Shown here piece by piece: positions 54,120 to 63,260 of a stretch of 64,000 bases of DNA. The DNA is taken from assembly GCF_002741985.1 (NCBI RefSeq), contig NZ_APHW01000103.1:124001-188000 (forward strand), given 5' to 3'. The notes under the pieces were generated by a model. That model had not been told where the DNA came from. It searched no databases and saw nothing but the letters and a program-made list of their open reading frames with translations. Numbering within the stretch: position 1 is the stretch's first letter; each line of letters starts with the position of its first letter. Made by a program: the position numbers and the translations under genes. This DNA is from Vibrio rotiferianus CAIM 577 = LMG 21460. Its GTDB lineage: Bacteria > Pseudomonadota > Gammaproteobacteria > Enterobacterales > Vibrionaceae.

Positions 54120-55313
54120 ATGTCTTCTGGATTTTACCAACAGATTGAACAGCAAATTGAAGAAGTGAAGGCGGAAGGTCTTTACAAAGCAGAGCGTATC
54201 ATTACGTCTCAACAGCAAGCGGCTGTTAAAATCTCTACTGGTGAAGAAGTACTAAACTTCTGTGCGAACAACTACCTTGGTCTTGCTAACCACCCAGCAC
54301 TTATCGAAGCGGGCAAGGCAGGCATGGACGAGCACGGTTTTGGTATGGCTTCAGTTCGTTTCATCTGTGGTACTCAAGACATCCACAAAGAGCTTGAGCA
54401 GAAGCTTTCTAAGTTCCTAGGTAAAGAAGATACGATTCTTTACACATCATGTTTCGACGCAAACGCGGGCCTATTTGAAACGATTCTAGGTAAAGAAGAC
54501 GCAATCATCTCTGACGCACTAAACCACGCGTCAATCATCGACGGTGTTCGTCTATGTAAAGCGATGCGTTTCCGCTACTCAAACAACAACATGGAAGAGC
54601 TAGAGCAACAACTGATCGCTGCGAAAGAAGCAGGTGCTCGCCACATTCTTATCGTAACGGACGGCGTGTTCTCAATGGACGGCGTAGTGGCAAACCTTCC
54701 AGCTATCTGTGACCTAGCAGAGAAGTACGGCGCATTGACCATGGTTGATGATTCTCACGCTGTTGGCTTCATGGGTAAAACAGGTGCAGGTACGCATGAG
54801 CACCACAACGTGGTTGACCGTATCGACATCATCACTGGTACGCTAGGTAAAGCAATGGGCGGCGCTTCAGGTGGTTACACATCTGGTAAAGCGGAAGTGA
54901 TTGACTGGCTACGTCAGCGTTCTCGTCCATACCTATTCTCTAACTCTGTTGCACCAGCAATCGTAAGCGCTTCTATCCGCGTTCTAGACCTACTAGAAGA
55001 GAGCGGTGACCTACGTGACCGCCTATGGGAAAACGCAGCACACTTCCGTAATCGCATGGAAGACGCTGGTTTCACAATGGGTGGTGCTGACCACGCAATC
55101 ATTCCAATCATGCTTGGCGACGCAAAAGTAGCAGCAGAATTCGCAGAGCGCGCTCTAGAGAAAGGCATCTACGTAATTGGCTTCTCATTCCCTGTTGTAC
55201 CAAAAGGTCAAGCGCGTATCCGTACTCAAATGTCTGCGGCACACTCTCGTGAGCAACTAGACCGTGCAATCGACGCGTTCATCCAAGTTGGTAAGGACAT
55301 GGGTATCATCTAA
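54120..55313 (+). CDS. kbl: 2-amino-3-ketobutyrate coenzyme A ligase
   Basis: Kbl cleaves 2-amino-3-oxobutyrate with CoA to glycine and acetyl-CoA, the second step of threonine breakdown by this route. The PLP-binding lysine is in DIITGTLGKAMGGASGGY, and other alpha-oxoamine synthase motifs are SDALNHASIIDGVRL and DDSHAVGFMGKTGAG. ATG at 54120 (AGGAAGGA eight bases upstream) is preferred over the TTG at 54114. Length is 397 residues, as in E. coli. Codon use is highly biased to preferred codons, suggesting strong expression. Confidence 0.97.
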   Translation: MSSGFYQQIEQQIEEVKAEGLYKAERIITSQQQAAVKISTGEEVLNFCANNYLGLANHPALIEAGKAGMDEHGFGMASVRFICGTQDIHKELEQKLSKFLGKEDTILYTSCFDANAGLFETILGKEDAIISDALNHASIIDGVRLCKAMRFRYSNNNMEELEQQLIAAKEAGARHILIVTDGVFSMDGVVANLPAICDLAEKYGALTMVDDSHAVGFMGKTGAGTHEHHNVVDRIDIITGTLGKAMGGASGGYTSGKAEVIDWLRQRSRPYLFSNSVAPAIVSASIRVLDLLEESGDLRDRLWENAAHFRNRMEDAGFTMGGADHAIIPIMLGDAKVAAEFAERALEKGIYVIGFSFPVVPKGQARIRTQMSAAHSREQLDRAIDAFIQVGKDMGII

Positions 55314-55397
55314 GTTTCGTTTCCTCTTCCTAGCCTCCTCCTAAAACAGAGGGGAGGGATTAGATAGGAAGGAGAAAGAGCTTATGTTTAAAGATAA

Positions 55398-55450
55398 AAA
55401 GGCTTTCCCAACTCTTCTGAGTCGGCTCATGGGCAAAGCCTTTATTTCTT
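55398..55450 (+). terminator. Hairpin between kbl and tdh
   Basis: AAAGGCTTTCCCA (55398-55410) pairs with TGGGCAAAGCCTTT (55430-55443) with one bulged base, followed by a T-rich tail TTTATTTCTTCTTT. It lies in the 203-base gap between two genes that are usually co-transcribed and could terminate or attenuate. Confidence 0.6.
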
Positions 55451-55516
55451 CTTTAAATGCATTAGATGAAAGAATTTTTTGTCACGCATAGAGCGGGGCA
55501 ATGTTTGGTGAATACT

Positions 55517-56548
55517 ATGAAAATTAAAGCATTATCAAAGCTAAAGCCTGAAGAAGGCATCTGGATGACTGAGGTTGATAAACCTGAAGTTGGCCATAAC
55601 GACATTCTGATCAAAATTAAGAAAACCGCTATCTGTGGTACAGACGTACACATCTACAATTGGGACGAATGGTCACAAAAGACAATTCCAGTGCCTATGG
55701 TTGTCGGTCACGAATACGTGGGTGAAGTGGTTGCGATTGGTCAGGAAGTTCGTGGCTTTGAAATCGGTGACCGCGTATCTGGCGAAGGTCACATCACGTG
55801 TGGTCACTGTCGTAACTGTCGTGGCGGCCGTACTCACCTATGTCGTAACACGATTGGTGTGGGCGTTAACCGTGAAGGTGCATTCGCAGAATACCTAGTG
55901 ATCCCAGCGTTCAATGCGTTCAAGATCCCTGAAGGTATCTCTGACGATCTAGCGTCTATCTTTGACCCGTTTGGTAACGCAGTACACACCGCGCTTTCTT
56001 TCGACCTAGTAGGCGAAGACGTGCTTATCACAGGTGCTGGCCCAATCGGTATCATGGCAGCTGCAGTAGCAAAACACGTTGGTGCTCGTCACGTAGTGAT
56101 CACAGACGTGAACGAATACCGTCTAGAACTTGCTCGTAAGATGGGCGTAACGCGCGCAGTAAACGTAGCTGAAGAGAAACTAGAAGACGTAATGGCTGAG
56201 CTAGGCATGACAGAAGGCTTCGACGTTGGTCTAGAAATGTCTGGTAACCCAGCCGCATTCAACTCAATGCTAACCACAATGAACCACGGTGGTCGAATTG
56301 CACTGCTAGGTATTCCACCATCAGACATGGGTATCGACTGGAACCAAGTTATCTTCAAAGGCTTGGTGATCAAAGGTATCTACGGCCGTGAAATGTTCGA
56401 AACTTGGTACAAGATGGCTTCACTGATCCAATCTGGTCTGGACCTATCACCAATCATCACGCACCACTACAAGATTGATGACTTCCAAGAAGGCTTCGAC
56501 GTAATGCGCAGCGGTATGTCAGGCAAGGTTATTCTTGATTGGGAATAA
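55517..56548 (+). CDS. tdh: L-threonine 3-dehydrogenase
   Basis: Tdh oxidises threonine to 2-amino-3-oxobutyrate with NAD+, feeding Kbl. It is a zinc alcohol-dehydrogenase family enzyme of 343 residues. Catalytic zinc ligands lie in TAICGTDVHIYNWDEWSQKT and VVGHEYVGEV; the structural zinc cysteines are in CGHCRNCRGGRTHLC; NAD binding is ITGAGPIGIMAAAVAKHVGA. The start at 55517 matches the family N-terminus MKIKALSKLKPEEGIWM; the frame opens upstream at 55466. A terminator follows. Confidence 0.97.
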   Translation: MKIKALSKLKPEEGIWMTEVDKPEVGHNDILIKIKKTAICGTDVHIYNWDEWSQKTIPVPMVVGHEYVGEVVAIGQEVRGFEIGDRVSGEGHITCGHCRNCRGGRTHLCRNTIGVGVNREGAFAEYLVIPAFNAFKIPEGISDDLASIFDPFGNAVHTALSFDLVGEDVLITGAGPIGIMAAAVAKHVGARHVVITDVNEYRLELARKMGVTRAVNVAEEKLEDVMAELGMTEGFDVGLEMSGNPAAFNSMLTTMNHGGRIALLGIPPSDMGIDWNQVIFKGLVIKGIYGREMFETWYKMASLIQSGLDLSPIITHHYKIDDFQEGFDVMRSGMSGKVILDWE

Positions 56549-56594
56549 GGTCGCTTAGAAAGCAATGTGAAACGCTTTCAAATTCGAATTAATA

Positions 56595-56629
56595 AAAACG
56601 CTTCAAGTGATCCTTGAGGCGTTTTTGTT
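56595..56629 (+). terminator. Rho-independent terminator
   Basis: AAAACGCTTCAAG (56595-56607) and CTTGAGGCGTTTT (56613-56625) form a 13-bp stem with one G-T pair, then T. It ends tdh. Confidence 0.85.
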
Positions 56630-56816
56630 TATTTAAGTACTAGAAAACTCACGAAGAGATTTATTCAAAAGAACCCCCATCTCAATGAAGAAAATCTATC
56701 GGCGGGGTTTGCAGTAATTTGCCTAGTCGAGCAATAAGTTGCTTATGAATAACGAAATTATGCACTAGATATTATTTTTGTCACTATAAGTTTATGATAT
56801 TTGGTATTTTGGAAGT

Positions 56817-56832
56817 TGGTACAAACCTTGTT
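56817..56832 (+). promoter_or_regulatory. Putative sigma-54 promoter of hcp
   Basis: TGGTACAAACCTTGTT matches the sigma-54 consensus TGGCACG-N4-TTGCW with GG and the TTG at exact spacing (eight bases between). It lies about 70 bases before the hcp ATG. Type VI hcp genes in Vibrio are commonly RpoN-dependent. Confidence 0.65.
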
Positions 56833-56888
56833 TATAAGGTAGGAGTCATCACCAAACGTGATTATTTTTATTTTATAAGGATTAAGCG

Positions 56889-57407
56889 ATGCCAACTCCA
56901 TGTTATATCTCTATTGAAGGTCAAACTCAGGGACTTATTACTGCAGGTGCTTGTACTGCGGACTCTATCGGTGATTCATTTGTGGAAGGTCATGAGGATG
57001 AGATGCTTGTTCAGCAGTTTGATCATAATGTAACGGTTCCGACAGACCCTCAGTCAGGTCAACCTTCAGGTCAGCGCGTCCACAAACCATTCAAATTTAC
57101 AGTAGCTCTAAACAAAGCGGTTCCACTGCTGTACAACGCATTAGCTTCAGGTGAAAAAATGACCACTGTAGAGCTTAAGTGGTACCGTACCTCTATTGAA
57201 GGTAAGCAAGAGAACTTCTTTACGACAAAACTTGAAAATGCCTCTATCGTAGACATCCATTGTGAGATGCCACACTGTCAAGATCCGGCAAAAGCGGACT
57301 TCACTCAAAACGTAACGGTTTCTTTATCTTACCGCAAGATTACATGGGATCACGTCAATGCAGGAACATCGGGCTCTGATGACTGGCGTAAACCTATCGA
57401 AGCATAG
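56889..57407 (+). CDS. hcp: Hcp, type VI secretion tube protein
   Basis: Hcp rings stack into the inner tube of the type VI secretion system and are secreted. The 172-residue length and signatures are typical of Hcp: CYISIEGQTQGLITAGACTA, GQPSGQRVHKPFKFTVALNK, YRTSIEGKQENFFTTKLENA, VTVSLSYRKITWDH. A strong ribosome site (ATAAGGA) precedes the ATG. No vgrG or core T6SS genes are within the window, so it is an orphan hcp serving a system encoded elsewhere. A small membrane protein follows. Confidence 0.95.
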   Translation: MPTPCYISIEGQTQGLITAGACTADSIGDSFVEGHEDEMLVQQFDHNVTVPTDPQSGQPSGQRVHKPFKFTVALNKAVPLLYNALASGEKMTTVELKWYRTSIEGKQENFFTTKLENASIVDIHCEMPHCQDPAKADFTQNVTVSLSYRKITWDHVNAGTSGSDDWRKPIEA

Positions 57408-57543
57408 GACTGCTTTTGGATGTATAGCTCGTAACATAGAGGTCTTGAGCTGAGTGAATTGGTTCGTTTGTTCTTTCGTAAGCCTCTTTGTGAGTACTTA
57501 TCTTGTTTATAAAGATTTAATGTAATTTTAGGGAAAGATAATC

Positions 57544-57816
57544 GTGAATATTAAATACCCACTAGTGGGCACTGTAGTAATGCCTGTTTTAACTTTTATC
57601 ATGTATAACGCTGCTGCCGAAGCTGCGCAAGGAATACATACTGAATTTGAAGGTCGTCGAGCGGGTTTCTGGACACTTGTCTACAAAATAGCTGAAACTT
57701 TGGGGACCACTGGTTCGTTGGTTATTGGTGGTGCTGCTTCTGTGCTGATGTTGCTTTGGTTGGTAAAAGTCATCAAAGCTAACAACGCTCAGAAAGAAGT
57801 TGAAGCTGAAGCCTAA
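57544..57816 (+). CDS. Small membrane protein downstream of hcp
   Basis: A 90-residue protein with two hydrophobic segments (about 8-30 and 54-76) and an acidic C-terminal tail (NNAQKEVEAEA). The start is GTG at 57544 or the ATG used by frame (MNIKYPLVGTVV); AGGGAAAG lies before it. No family recognised. It lies 136 bases after hcp and ends in a strong terminator; a link to the type VI system is possible only by position. Confidence 0.6.
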   Translation: MNIKYPLVGTVVMPVLTFIMYNAAAEAAQGIHTEFEGRRAGFWTLVYKIAETLGTTGSLVIGGAASVLMLLWLVKVIKANNAQKEVEAEA

Positions 57817-57836
57817 CTAGTTATCTAGTTCGATAG

Positions 57837-57863
57837 AGCCGAGCATAATAGCTCGGCTTTTTT
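57837..57863 (+). terminator. Rho-independent terminator
   Basis: AGCCGAGC (57837-57844), 6-base loop, GCTCGGCT (57851-57858), then TTTTTT. It ends the small membrane protein gene. Confidence 0.88.
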
Positions 57864-58037
57864 ATGCACTATTGGTGGACACAATTCAATGTTGACTATC
57901 ATCTCAATTTAGCGACGAGAGCGACGGGTTCCAAACTTAGCTCGCAATCATAGTTTTCATCTGTTTTCCTAATCTGAGTAGAGATTAATATGCGTTCAGC
58001 TGTACAAAAGAGCAGCGTCGAAAAATAAGGAAATACG

Positions 58038-58757
58038 ATGAAAACAACACTAACAACGCTAGGTTTAGCTTTGGTTATGGCGAGTACTTCAAATGCAGCA
58101 AACTGGGGCTATGTGGGTGAGCACGGCCCGGAAAATTGGGGTGAGTTCGCTTCTGAATGTGCAAAAGGCCAAAACCAAAGTCCAATCAATATTGAATCAG
58201 CGACTGAAGCCAAGCTAGAGAAACTGGATTTCGATTACGAAGGTAAGGCGATTTCACTGCTGAATAACGGTCACACTTTACAGACCAGTCTAGAGGGCAA
58301 AAACACACTCACTATTAGTGGCAAAGAGTTTACGTTAAAACAGTTCCACTTCCATACACCATCTGAAAACCATGTAGATGGTAAAGAATACCCACTAGAA
58401 GCACATTTTGTACATGTTGATAAAGTTGGTCATCTGGCCGTTGTCGCGGTGTTCTTCAAGCTGGGTGACGCGAATCCAGATCTAGCTAAGCTACTCGCTA
58501 ATATTCCAACTAAAGATCAAGACGTAGCCATCAAACTCCCATTGGATGCTGACGCGCTTATCCCAAGTGATAAGGACTACTACCGCTTTAATGGCTCTCT
58601 AACCACACCGCCGTGTTCTGAAGGTGTGCGTTGGTTGGTGATTAAAGAAACACAAACCCTCTCCCCAGAACAGGTGAAAGAGTTTGCGAAAGCAATGGGG
58701 CAAAACAACCGTCCAATCCAACCGCTTAACGCTCGAATGATCCTAGCGCAACAATAA
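58038..58757 (+). CDS. Periplasmic alpha-carbonic anhydrase
   Basis: A secreted enzyme that interconverts CO2 and bicarbonate. The signal peptide is residues 1-20 (ending SNAAN). Zinc-binding histidines are in QFHFHTPSENHV and EAHFVHVDK; other alpha-class motifs are GYVGEHGPENWG, GQNQSPINI and NGSLTTPPCSEGVRW. Length 239 is normal. AAGGA precedes the ATG. Single gene; convergent with the MscS gene and sharing a bidirectional terminator. Confidence 0.95.
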   Translation: MKTTLTTLGLALVMASTSNAANWGYVGEHGPENWGEFASECAKGQNQSPINIESATEAKLEKLDFDYEGKAISLLNNGHTLQTSLEGKNTLTISGKEFTLKQFHFHTPSENHVDGKEYPLEAHFVHVDKVGHLAVVAVFFKLGDANPDLAKLLANIPTKDQDVAIKLPLDADALIPSDKDYYRFNGSLTTPPCSEGVRWLVIKETQTLSPEQVKEFAKAMGQNNRPIQPLNARMILAQQ

Positions 58758-58778
58758 TGGTAGAAGTGACCCGCCCAA

Positions 58779-58803
58779 AAAGCCCGCCGATTAAGCGGGC
58801 TTT
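58779..58803. terminator. Bidirectional terminator
   Basis: AAAGCCCGC (58779-58787) and GCGGGCTTT (58795-58803) with A run on the left and T on the right serve both the carbonic anhydrase gene (+) and the MscS gene (-). Confidence 0.8.
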
Positions 58804-58821
58804 GTGCTTGGTATGTTGAAC

Positions 58822-59925
58822 TTAGAAACCACAATCGTCTTGCGCTTGGGTTTTCGCCATTTGAACTGGGTCAAGCTTGAGTGTTTGCGTAGGGAAAGCA
58901 ATATCAGCTTCGTGCTGTTTAATGATAGCCATTACCTGTAAAAGGACGTCTTGCTTCACCTCGTGATAGCGCACCCAATTGACCGTTTTTGTGAAGGTAT
59001 AGATAAAGAAGTTCAGTGACGACGCACCAAACGCGTCAAAGTTGACGATCAACGTCTGGCGTGTGTCGATATCTTTGTGATTTTTCAGCATTTCACGCAC
59101 GTCGTTAATGATCGCAGGAACTTTGTCTGCATCGTCGTAACGCAGGCCAATCGTTTCAAAGATACGTCGATTAAGCATGCGTGATGGGTTTTCTACTACG
59201 ATGTTACTAAATACAGAATTAGGTACGTACAAAGGACGTTTATCAAAGGTACGAATGCTGGTCATACGCCAACCAATACGCTCAACAGTACCTTCAATTT
59301 GGCGGTCAGGAGAACGGATCCAGTCGCCTACTTTGAATGGGCGATCGAAGTAAATCATCAAGCCACCAAAGAAGTTAGACAGAAGATCCTTGGCTGCTAA
59401 ACCGACTATCAAGCCACCTACACCACCAAACGTCAGTAAGCCAGAAAGACTTAATCCAAACGCTTGCATGACGGTGAGGACACCAATCACAATGAAAAAT
59501 AGGCGTGCGACTTTAGCGATCGCTTGCACTGTAGTTTCATCGCGAGTTTTCTGCTCAAGCACATAGTCTTCCACGTTAGTGATAAGACGCATTACGATCC
59601 AAACTAGAATGCTGATCACTAAGATGAGTTTGAGCGTGCTCAGCCAGTTGAACTCGTTTCCTAGCTCACTTTGTAGAACGATGCCTATTGATACGGTTGC
59701 TGGCCAGCACCAAATTAGCGTACTGACGGGCGTTTTTAAGGCTTCTAATAAGAGATCGTCCCAATGGAATGGGGTTTTCTCGACCAGTATCGCGAGGCGC
59801 GAGTGCAATACACGCCAAGCAATCCATGCAAAGAAGCTGGCAATGGTGATAAATAAAACGCTGCTACTCCAGTCTTGATGGTTAGCCATGACGTAAGTTT
59901 GAAGTTCTGTAAACCACTGTGACAT
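58822..59925 (-). CDS. MscS-family mechanosensitive channel
   Basis: A small-conductance mechanosensitive channel protein of 367 residues with about five hydrophobic segments in the first 190. The MscS core is typical: GGVGGLIVGLAAKDLLSNFF, then GGLMIYFDRPFKVGDWIRSP, then EGTVERIGWRMTSIRTFDKR. Acts as an osmotic release valve. The C-terminal domain is shorter than in MscS-like giants. Single gene. Confidence 0.93.
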   Translation of the reverse strand: MSQWFTELQTYVMANHQDWSSSVLFITIASFFAWIAWRVLHSRLAILVEKTPFHWDDLLLEALKTPVSTLIWCWPATVSIGIVLQSELGNEFNWLSTLKLILVISILVWIVMRLITNVEDYVLEQKTRDETTVQAIAKVARLFFIVIGVLTVMQAFGLSLSGLLTFGGVGGLIVGLAAKDLLSNFFGGLMIYFDRPFKVGDWIRSPDRQIEGTVERIGWRMTSIRTFDKRPLYVPNSVFSNIVVENPSRMLNRRIFETIGLRYDDADKVPAIINDVREMLKNHKDIDTRQTLIVNFDAFGASSLNFFIYTFTKTVNWVRYHEVKQDVLLQVMAIIKQHEADIAFPTQTLKLDPVQMAKTQAQDDCGF

Positions 59926-60274
59926 AAGTAAAGTTTCTTTTTATAGAACAATGGGGGAAAGGTAGCAGAAATTGTCAATTCGCCCTAGAGAAATGATGTT
60001 GCTAGCACGATGCGTATTCGAGCTCTCTATTCACACAAATACTGAGATAATGTTTATTTGGACGTTAGTGATTAAAATGTAAATACAAGGCAATGAAACG
60101 TATAATGAAATGTAATTTATGTGTATTGGGTGCTGCGGGGTGTGATTAAACTCGTAGATTGAAAGATAAGCGCTATCATTCGAACCATCAATTGTAGGTT
60201 CTTTGACTCATCGCTAACATTTATCACAGCTAAATATGAGACTTTACCGTTACTTTGAAATGCGGAGATAAACC
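59926..60274. other. Intergenic region mscS / XRE gene
   Basis: A 349-base AT-rich gap between divergent genes. It contains an imperfect palindrome GATAAGCGCTATC (60165-60177), a possible operator for the adjacent regulator, and otherwise nothing that I can recognise. Confidence 0.4.
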
Positions 60275-60622
60275 ATGGAATTTACGGAGCTAGACAGAAA
60301 TGCGCTCTACGACATTTGGATGTCACAAAAGGCAAAAATGCACCTTACTCAGATGGAGATGGCAAAGCGCCTTGGCTTAAACTTACATGAGTTTTCTGCG
60401 TTGTTGCGAGGCAATGCTCCATTGACGCTAGGGTTTGTGAATAAGCTATGTGAACAGCTTCATGTGCGTCCAGCTCAAGTTATACCATCTCTTACCGATC
60501 GCGATGTGTCATCTTCTTGTTCGGTTTACTTACAAAACCGTATTTCTGTAGATGGAGATATTAAAAATGTCTTTATTGAAGGGAATCAGGTAGTGATCGA
60601 GTACGAACATCGATTGAATTAA
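60275..60622 (+). CDS. XRE-family HTH regulator, 115 aa
   Basis: A small DNA-binding protein. The helix-turn-helix covers about residues 23-58 (LTQMEMAKRLGLNLHEFSAL, LRGNAPLTLGFVNKLCEQLH). The remaining C-terminal 40 residues end in a short strand-rich segment. ATG is preceded by GGAGAT. Phage-type or transcriptional repressor of unknown target. It stands alone. Confidence 0.78.
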   Translation: MEFTELDRNALYDIWMSQKAKMHLTQMEMAKRLGLNLHEFSALLRGNAPLTLGFVNKLCEQLHVRPAQVIPSLTDRDVSSSCSVYLQNRISVDGDIKNVFIEGNQVVIEYEHRLN

Positions 60623-60714
60623 TCAAAGAGGCACCTGTGTAAATTTTGTCAAAGACAAAATATTCACGGAGGTGTTGATATACCTATCAGCCATATTTCT
60701 TATTTGAATGATTG

Positions 60715-61770
60715 ATGGCTGTGAAAACTTTTTTCCGAAACTTAGATAAAAAGCGTAGACGATTAACTCACCGACTAGAGCCTGCAATTGCGCGGCGATT
60801 GAATAATCGTTCTAAATTTGTAGAGCACCTTCTTCCCAATGAGAAGGTGAAGCGTATTGTAATTGTGCGCAATAATGGGCGTATTGGTAATATGTATTTT
60901 TTACTGCCGTTCGTCCATCAGGTTCTTCGTCTCTACCCTAAGGCTCGTGTTGATCTTGTCCTCTCTTTCCCCTAGCAAGGTGAAGTTTTTCAGAACCTGA
61001 ATATCAATCATATTTATTACTCTCACCTGTCTCTTAAAACGATTGGTCAATCGTACGCATCGATTAAAGAACTGACGAAACATAGCTATGATTTATTGCT
61101 AGCTCCCTCGCCGGGTGCTTGTGATATTTTTGTCTCTGCGTTAATTCCTTCTCAAAATAAGGTGTCTTTTAAGAACAAGAAAACAGAAACCGTATTTGAG
61201 CACTCCTCGGTTACACAGTCTGACTTTTATCATGGAGCTTATAAACCATTGTCCATTTTGCAAGGATTGGGACACGAGCTTCCGAAGCAACTCGATCACG
61301 AGATTCTGTTTACGACCGAAGAGCTTGTTGATGGTATTAAACAGGCTCATCGACTATCACAAGATAACAAGCTCAGTTTTGCGTTTTTCCGGGGAGCAAG
61401 AGGTAAGAAGCAGCTTACTGATGAAGAATGGAAAGCCATATTGAGAGAGTTTGAACGTCAACATGATCAAGAAATTCATTGGGTTGAGGTGTTGAGTCCG
61501 GATGTTAGGGCTCCGTTGTTTCCTGATACTGACATTCTTGATTGCAAGAGCTTAAGAGTATTGGGTGCAACGCTGCGGTATCTTGATGGATTTCTATGTT
61601 GCGATACTGGCCCACTTCATCTCGCTGATGCGGCAGGCGCGACTTGTTACGGCTTTTACACCGAGACATGTCCACAACGATTTGGGTTGATGGGACGTGA
61701 TTGCTATCCGATTAAATTGCACGTTGAGCCGAGTAAGGTGCAATTTGAACCAGTAGCGAGAATGGCTTAA
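60715..61770 (+). pseudogene. GT9 glycosyltransferase (heptosyltransferase-like) broken by an amber codon
   Basis: One reading frame runs from 60715 to 61770 with a single internal stop, TAG at 60973-60975. Before it: KRIVIVRNNGRIGNMYFLLP, FVHQVLRLYPKARVDLV. After it, in the same frame: QGEVFQNLNINHIYYSHLSL, and the C-terminal nucleotide-sugar end FLCCDTGPLHLADAAGATCY, GFYTETCPQRFG. These are family GT9 (LPS heptosyltransferase) motifs. A CAG to TAG change is the simplest cause. Start not certain; no clear ribosome site near 60715. Confidence 0.8.
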
Positions 61771-61787
61771 ATGCAATCAATAGGAAT

Positions 61788-61818
61788 ATCCAGAGTAACT
61801 AGAGGTGTTACTCTGGAT
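61788..61818. terminator. Perfect 12-bp hairpin between GT9 and lldD
   Basis: ATCCAGAGTAAC (61788-61799), 7-base loop, GTTACTCTGGAT (61807-61818). It lies between the ends of two convergent genes; no T run follows, so it could be a weak bidirectional terminator. Confidence 0.5.
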
Positions 61819-61831
61819 GTGACAGGTCAGT

Positions 61832-62971
61832 TTATGGCATCTTAACCAAGGAGTCGCGTGATAAGTCTGAAATGGTTTTCGCTCCGGTGAGCGTCATCGC
61901 TACACGCATCTCTTTATCATATAGGTCGAGCAAGTTTTCCACGCCAGCACCACCTTGAGCTGCTAGAGCGTAAACAAAAGAGCGACCAAGCAGCGTGCAG
62001 TCAGCACCAAGCGCTAGCATACGAACCACATCCAGACCTGTACGGATACCCGAGTCGACGAAAATCTTCAGATCACCTTTTACTGCATCGGCGATGCTAG
62101 GCAATGCCTTCGCCGTCGATAGAACACCATCAAGCTGGCGACCACCGTGGTTCGATACAACAATACCATCAGCGCCGAAGCGAACCGCATCTTTTGCGTC
62201 TTCTTCATCTAGAATACCTTTGATGACCATCGGTCCATCCCAAAAGTCGCGAATCCACTCTAGATCTTTCCAAGAGATTGAAGGATCGAAGTTTGCGCCC
62301 AGCCAGCCAATATAGTCTTCCAACTTGGTTGGCTCGCCGCGGTAAGTAGAGATATTACCTAAGTCGTGTGGCTTGCCTAATACACCAACATCAAGAGCCC
62401 AGCTTGGATGAAGCATAGATTGGAATACACGGCGCATCGCCGCATTTGGACCACTCATACCAGAGTGCATGTCACGGTAACGTGCGCCTGGGACTGGCAT
62501 ATCAACCGTGAAGACTAGTGTTGTTACGCCAGCGGCTTTCGCGCGCTCAAGTACGTTCTTCATAAAGCCGCGGTCTTTCAGAACATACAGCTGGAACCAC
62601 ATTGGGCGTTCAATCGCAGGTGCCACTTCTTCAATTGGACATACAGACACGGTCGACATGGTGAAAGGAATGCCTTTCTTTTCCGCAGCTTTCGCAGCTT
62701 GTACTTCGCCACGGCGTGCATACATACCTGTTAAGCCAACAGGTGCTAGAGCGATTGGCATCGCCAACTTCTCACCGAAGATTTCTGTTTCTAGGCTTAA
62801 GTCGCTCATATCACGCAGAACACGTTGGCGCAGCGCAACATCACCTAAGTCATCGGTGTTGCGTTTTAGCGTGCGCTCATCGTATGAGCCGCCATCAATG
62901 TAATGGAAAAGGAATGGAGGCAATTTGGCTTTCGCAGCAGCGCGATAATCTGTAGAAGCAGAGATAATCAT
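61832..62971 (-). CDS. lldD: L-lactate dehydrogenase (FMN, respiratory)
   Basis: LldD oxidises L-lactate to pyruvate and passes electrons to quinone at the inner membrane. 379 residues. Typical motifs: PFLFHYIDGGSYDERT, MPIALAPVGLTGMYARRGE, STVSVCPIEEVA, the active-site VSNHGGRQLDGV and VDSGIRTGLDVVRMLALGAD (FMN phosphate). It follows lldP on the same strand after about 290 bases, so the lactate permease and dehydrogenase form a unit without lldR between. Confidence 0.95.
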   Translation of the reverse strand: MIISASTDYRAAAKAKLPPFLFHYIDGGSYDERTLKRNTDDLGDVALRQRVLRDMSDLSLETEIFGEKLAMPIALAPVGLTGMYARRGEVQAAKAAEKKGIPFTMSTVSVCPIEEVAPAIERPMWFQLYVLKDRGFMKNVLERAKAAGVTTLVFTVDMPVPGARYRDMHSGMSGPNAAMRRVFQSMLHPSWALDVGVLGKPHDLGNISTYRGEPTKLEDYIGWLGANFDPSISWKDLEWIRDFWDGPMVIKGILDEEDAKDAVRFGADGIVVSNHGGRQLDGVLSTAKALPSIADAVKGDLKIFVDSGIRTGLDVVRMLALGADCTLLGRSFVYALAAQGGAGVENLLDLYDKEMRVAMTLTGAKTISDLSRDSLVKMP

Positions 62972-63260
62972 AATAGTGTGTCCTGGCTGTTATTCTAAGA
63001 TTGCGTCCTGAGTCAATGAGCACATGCTCTGTCAGCGTTTCACTGACTGCCATCCTTTCAGCAGTCGACGTCAGAATTAGAGTATAGATAAGTGATTGAG
63101 CTGGGGCTGTTCCATACACAGAACAATCAATTATCTGCACTGAAAAAGGCTGGCACACCGGTCGGGGGGATTGATGCAGCAAGCCACACCAAAAGTCGGG
63201 GTAGTAGTGCTGACCGCTGTGCCAGAGAAAGAGCAGGGCGGGGAAACCCTGCATTTAGTC
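62972..63260. other. Gap between lldD and lldP
   Basis: 289 bases without a clear gene. It includes a short palindrome GAGCACATGCTC (63019-63030) and a run of six G (about 63161-63166). I see no convincing promoter or terminator. Confidence 0.3.

Noticed and set aside
53918..54121. Minus-strand frame before kbl
   Set aside because: It covers the kbl promoter region, has weak codon structure and no recognisable protein.
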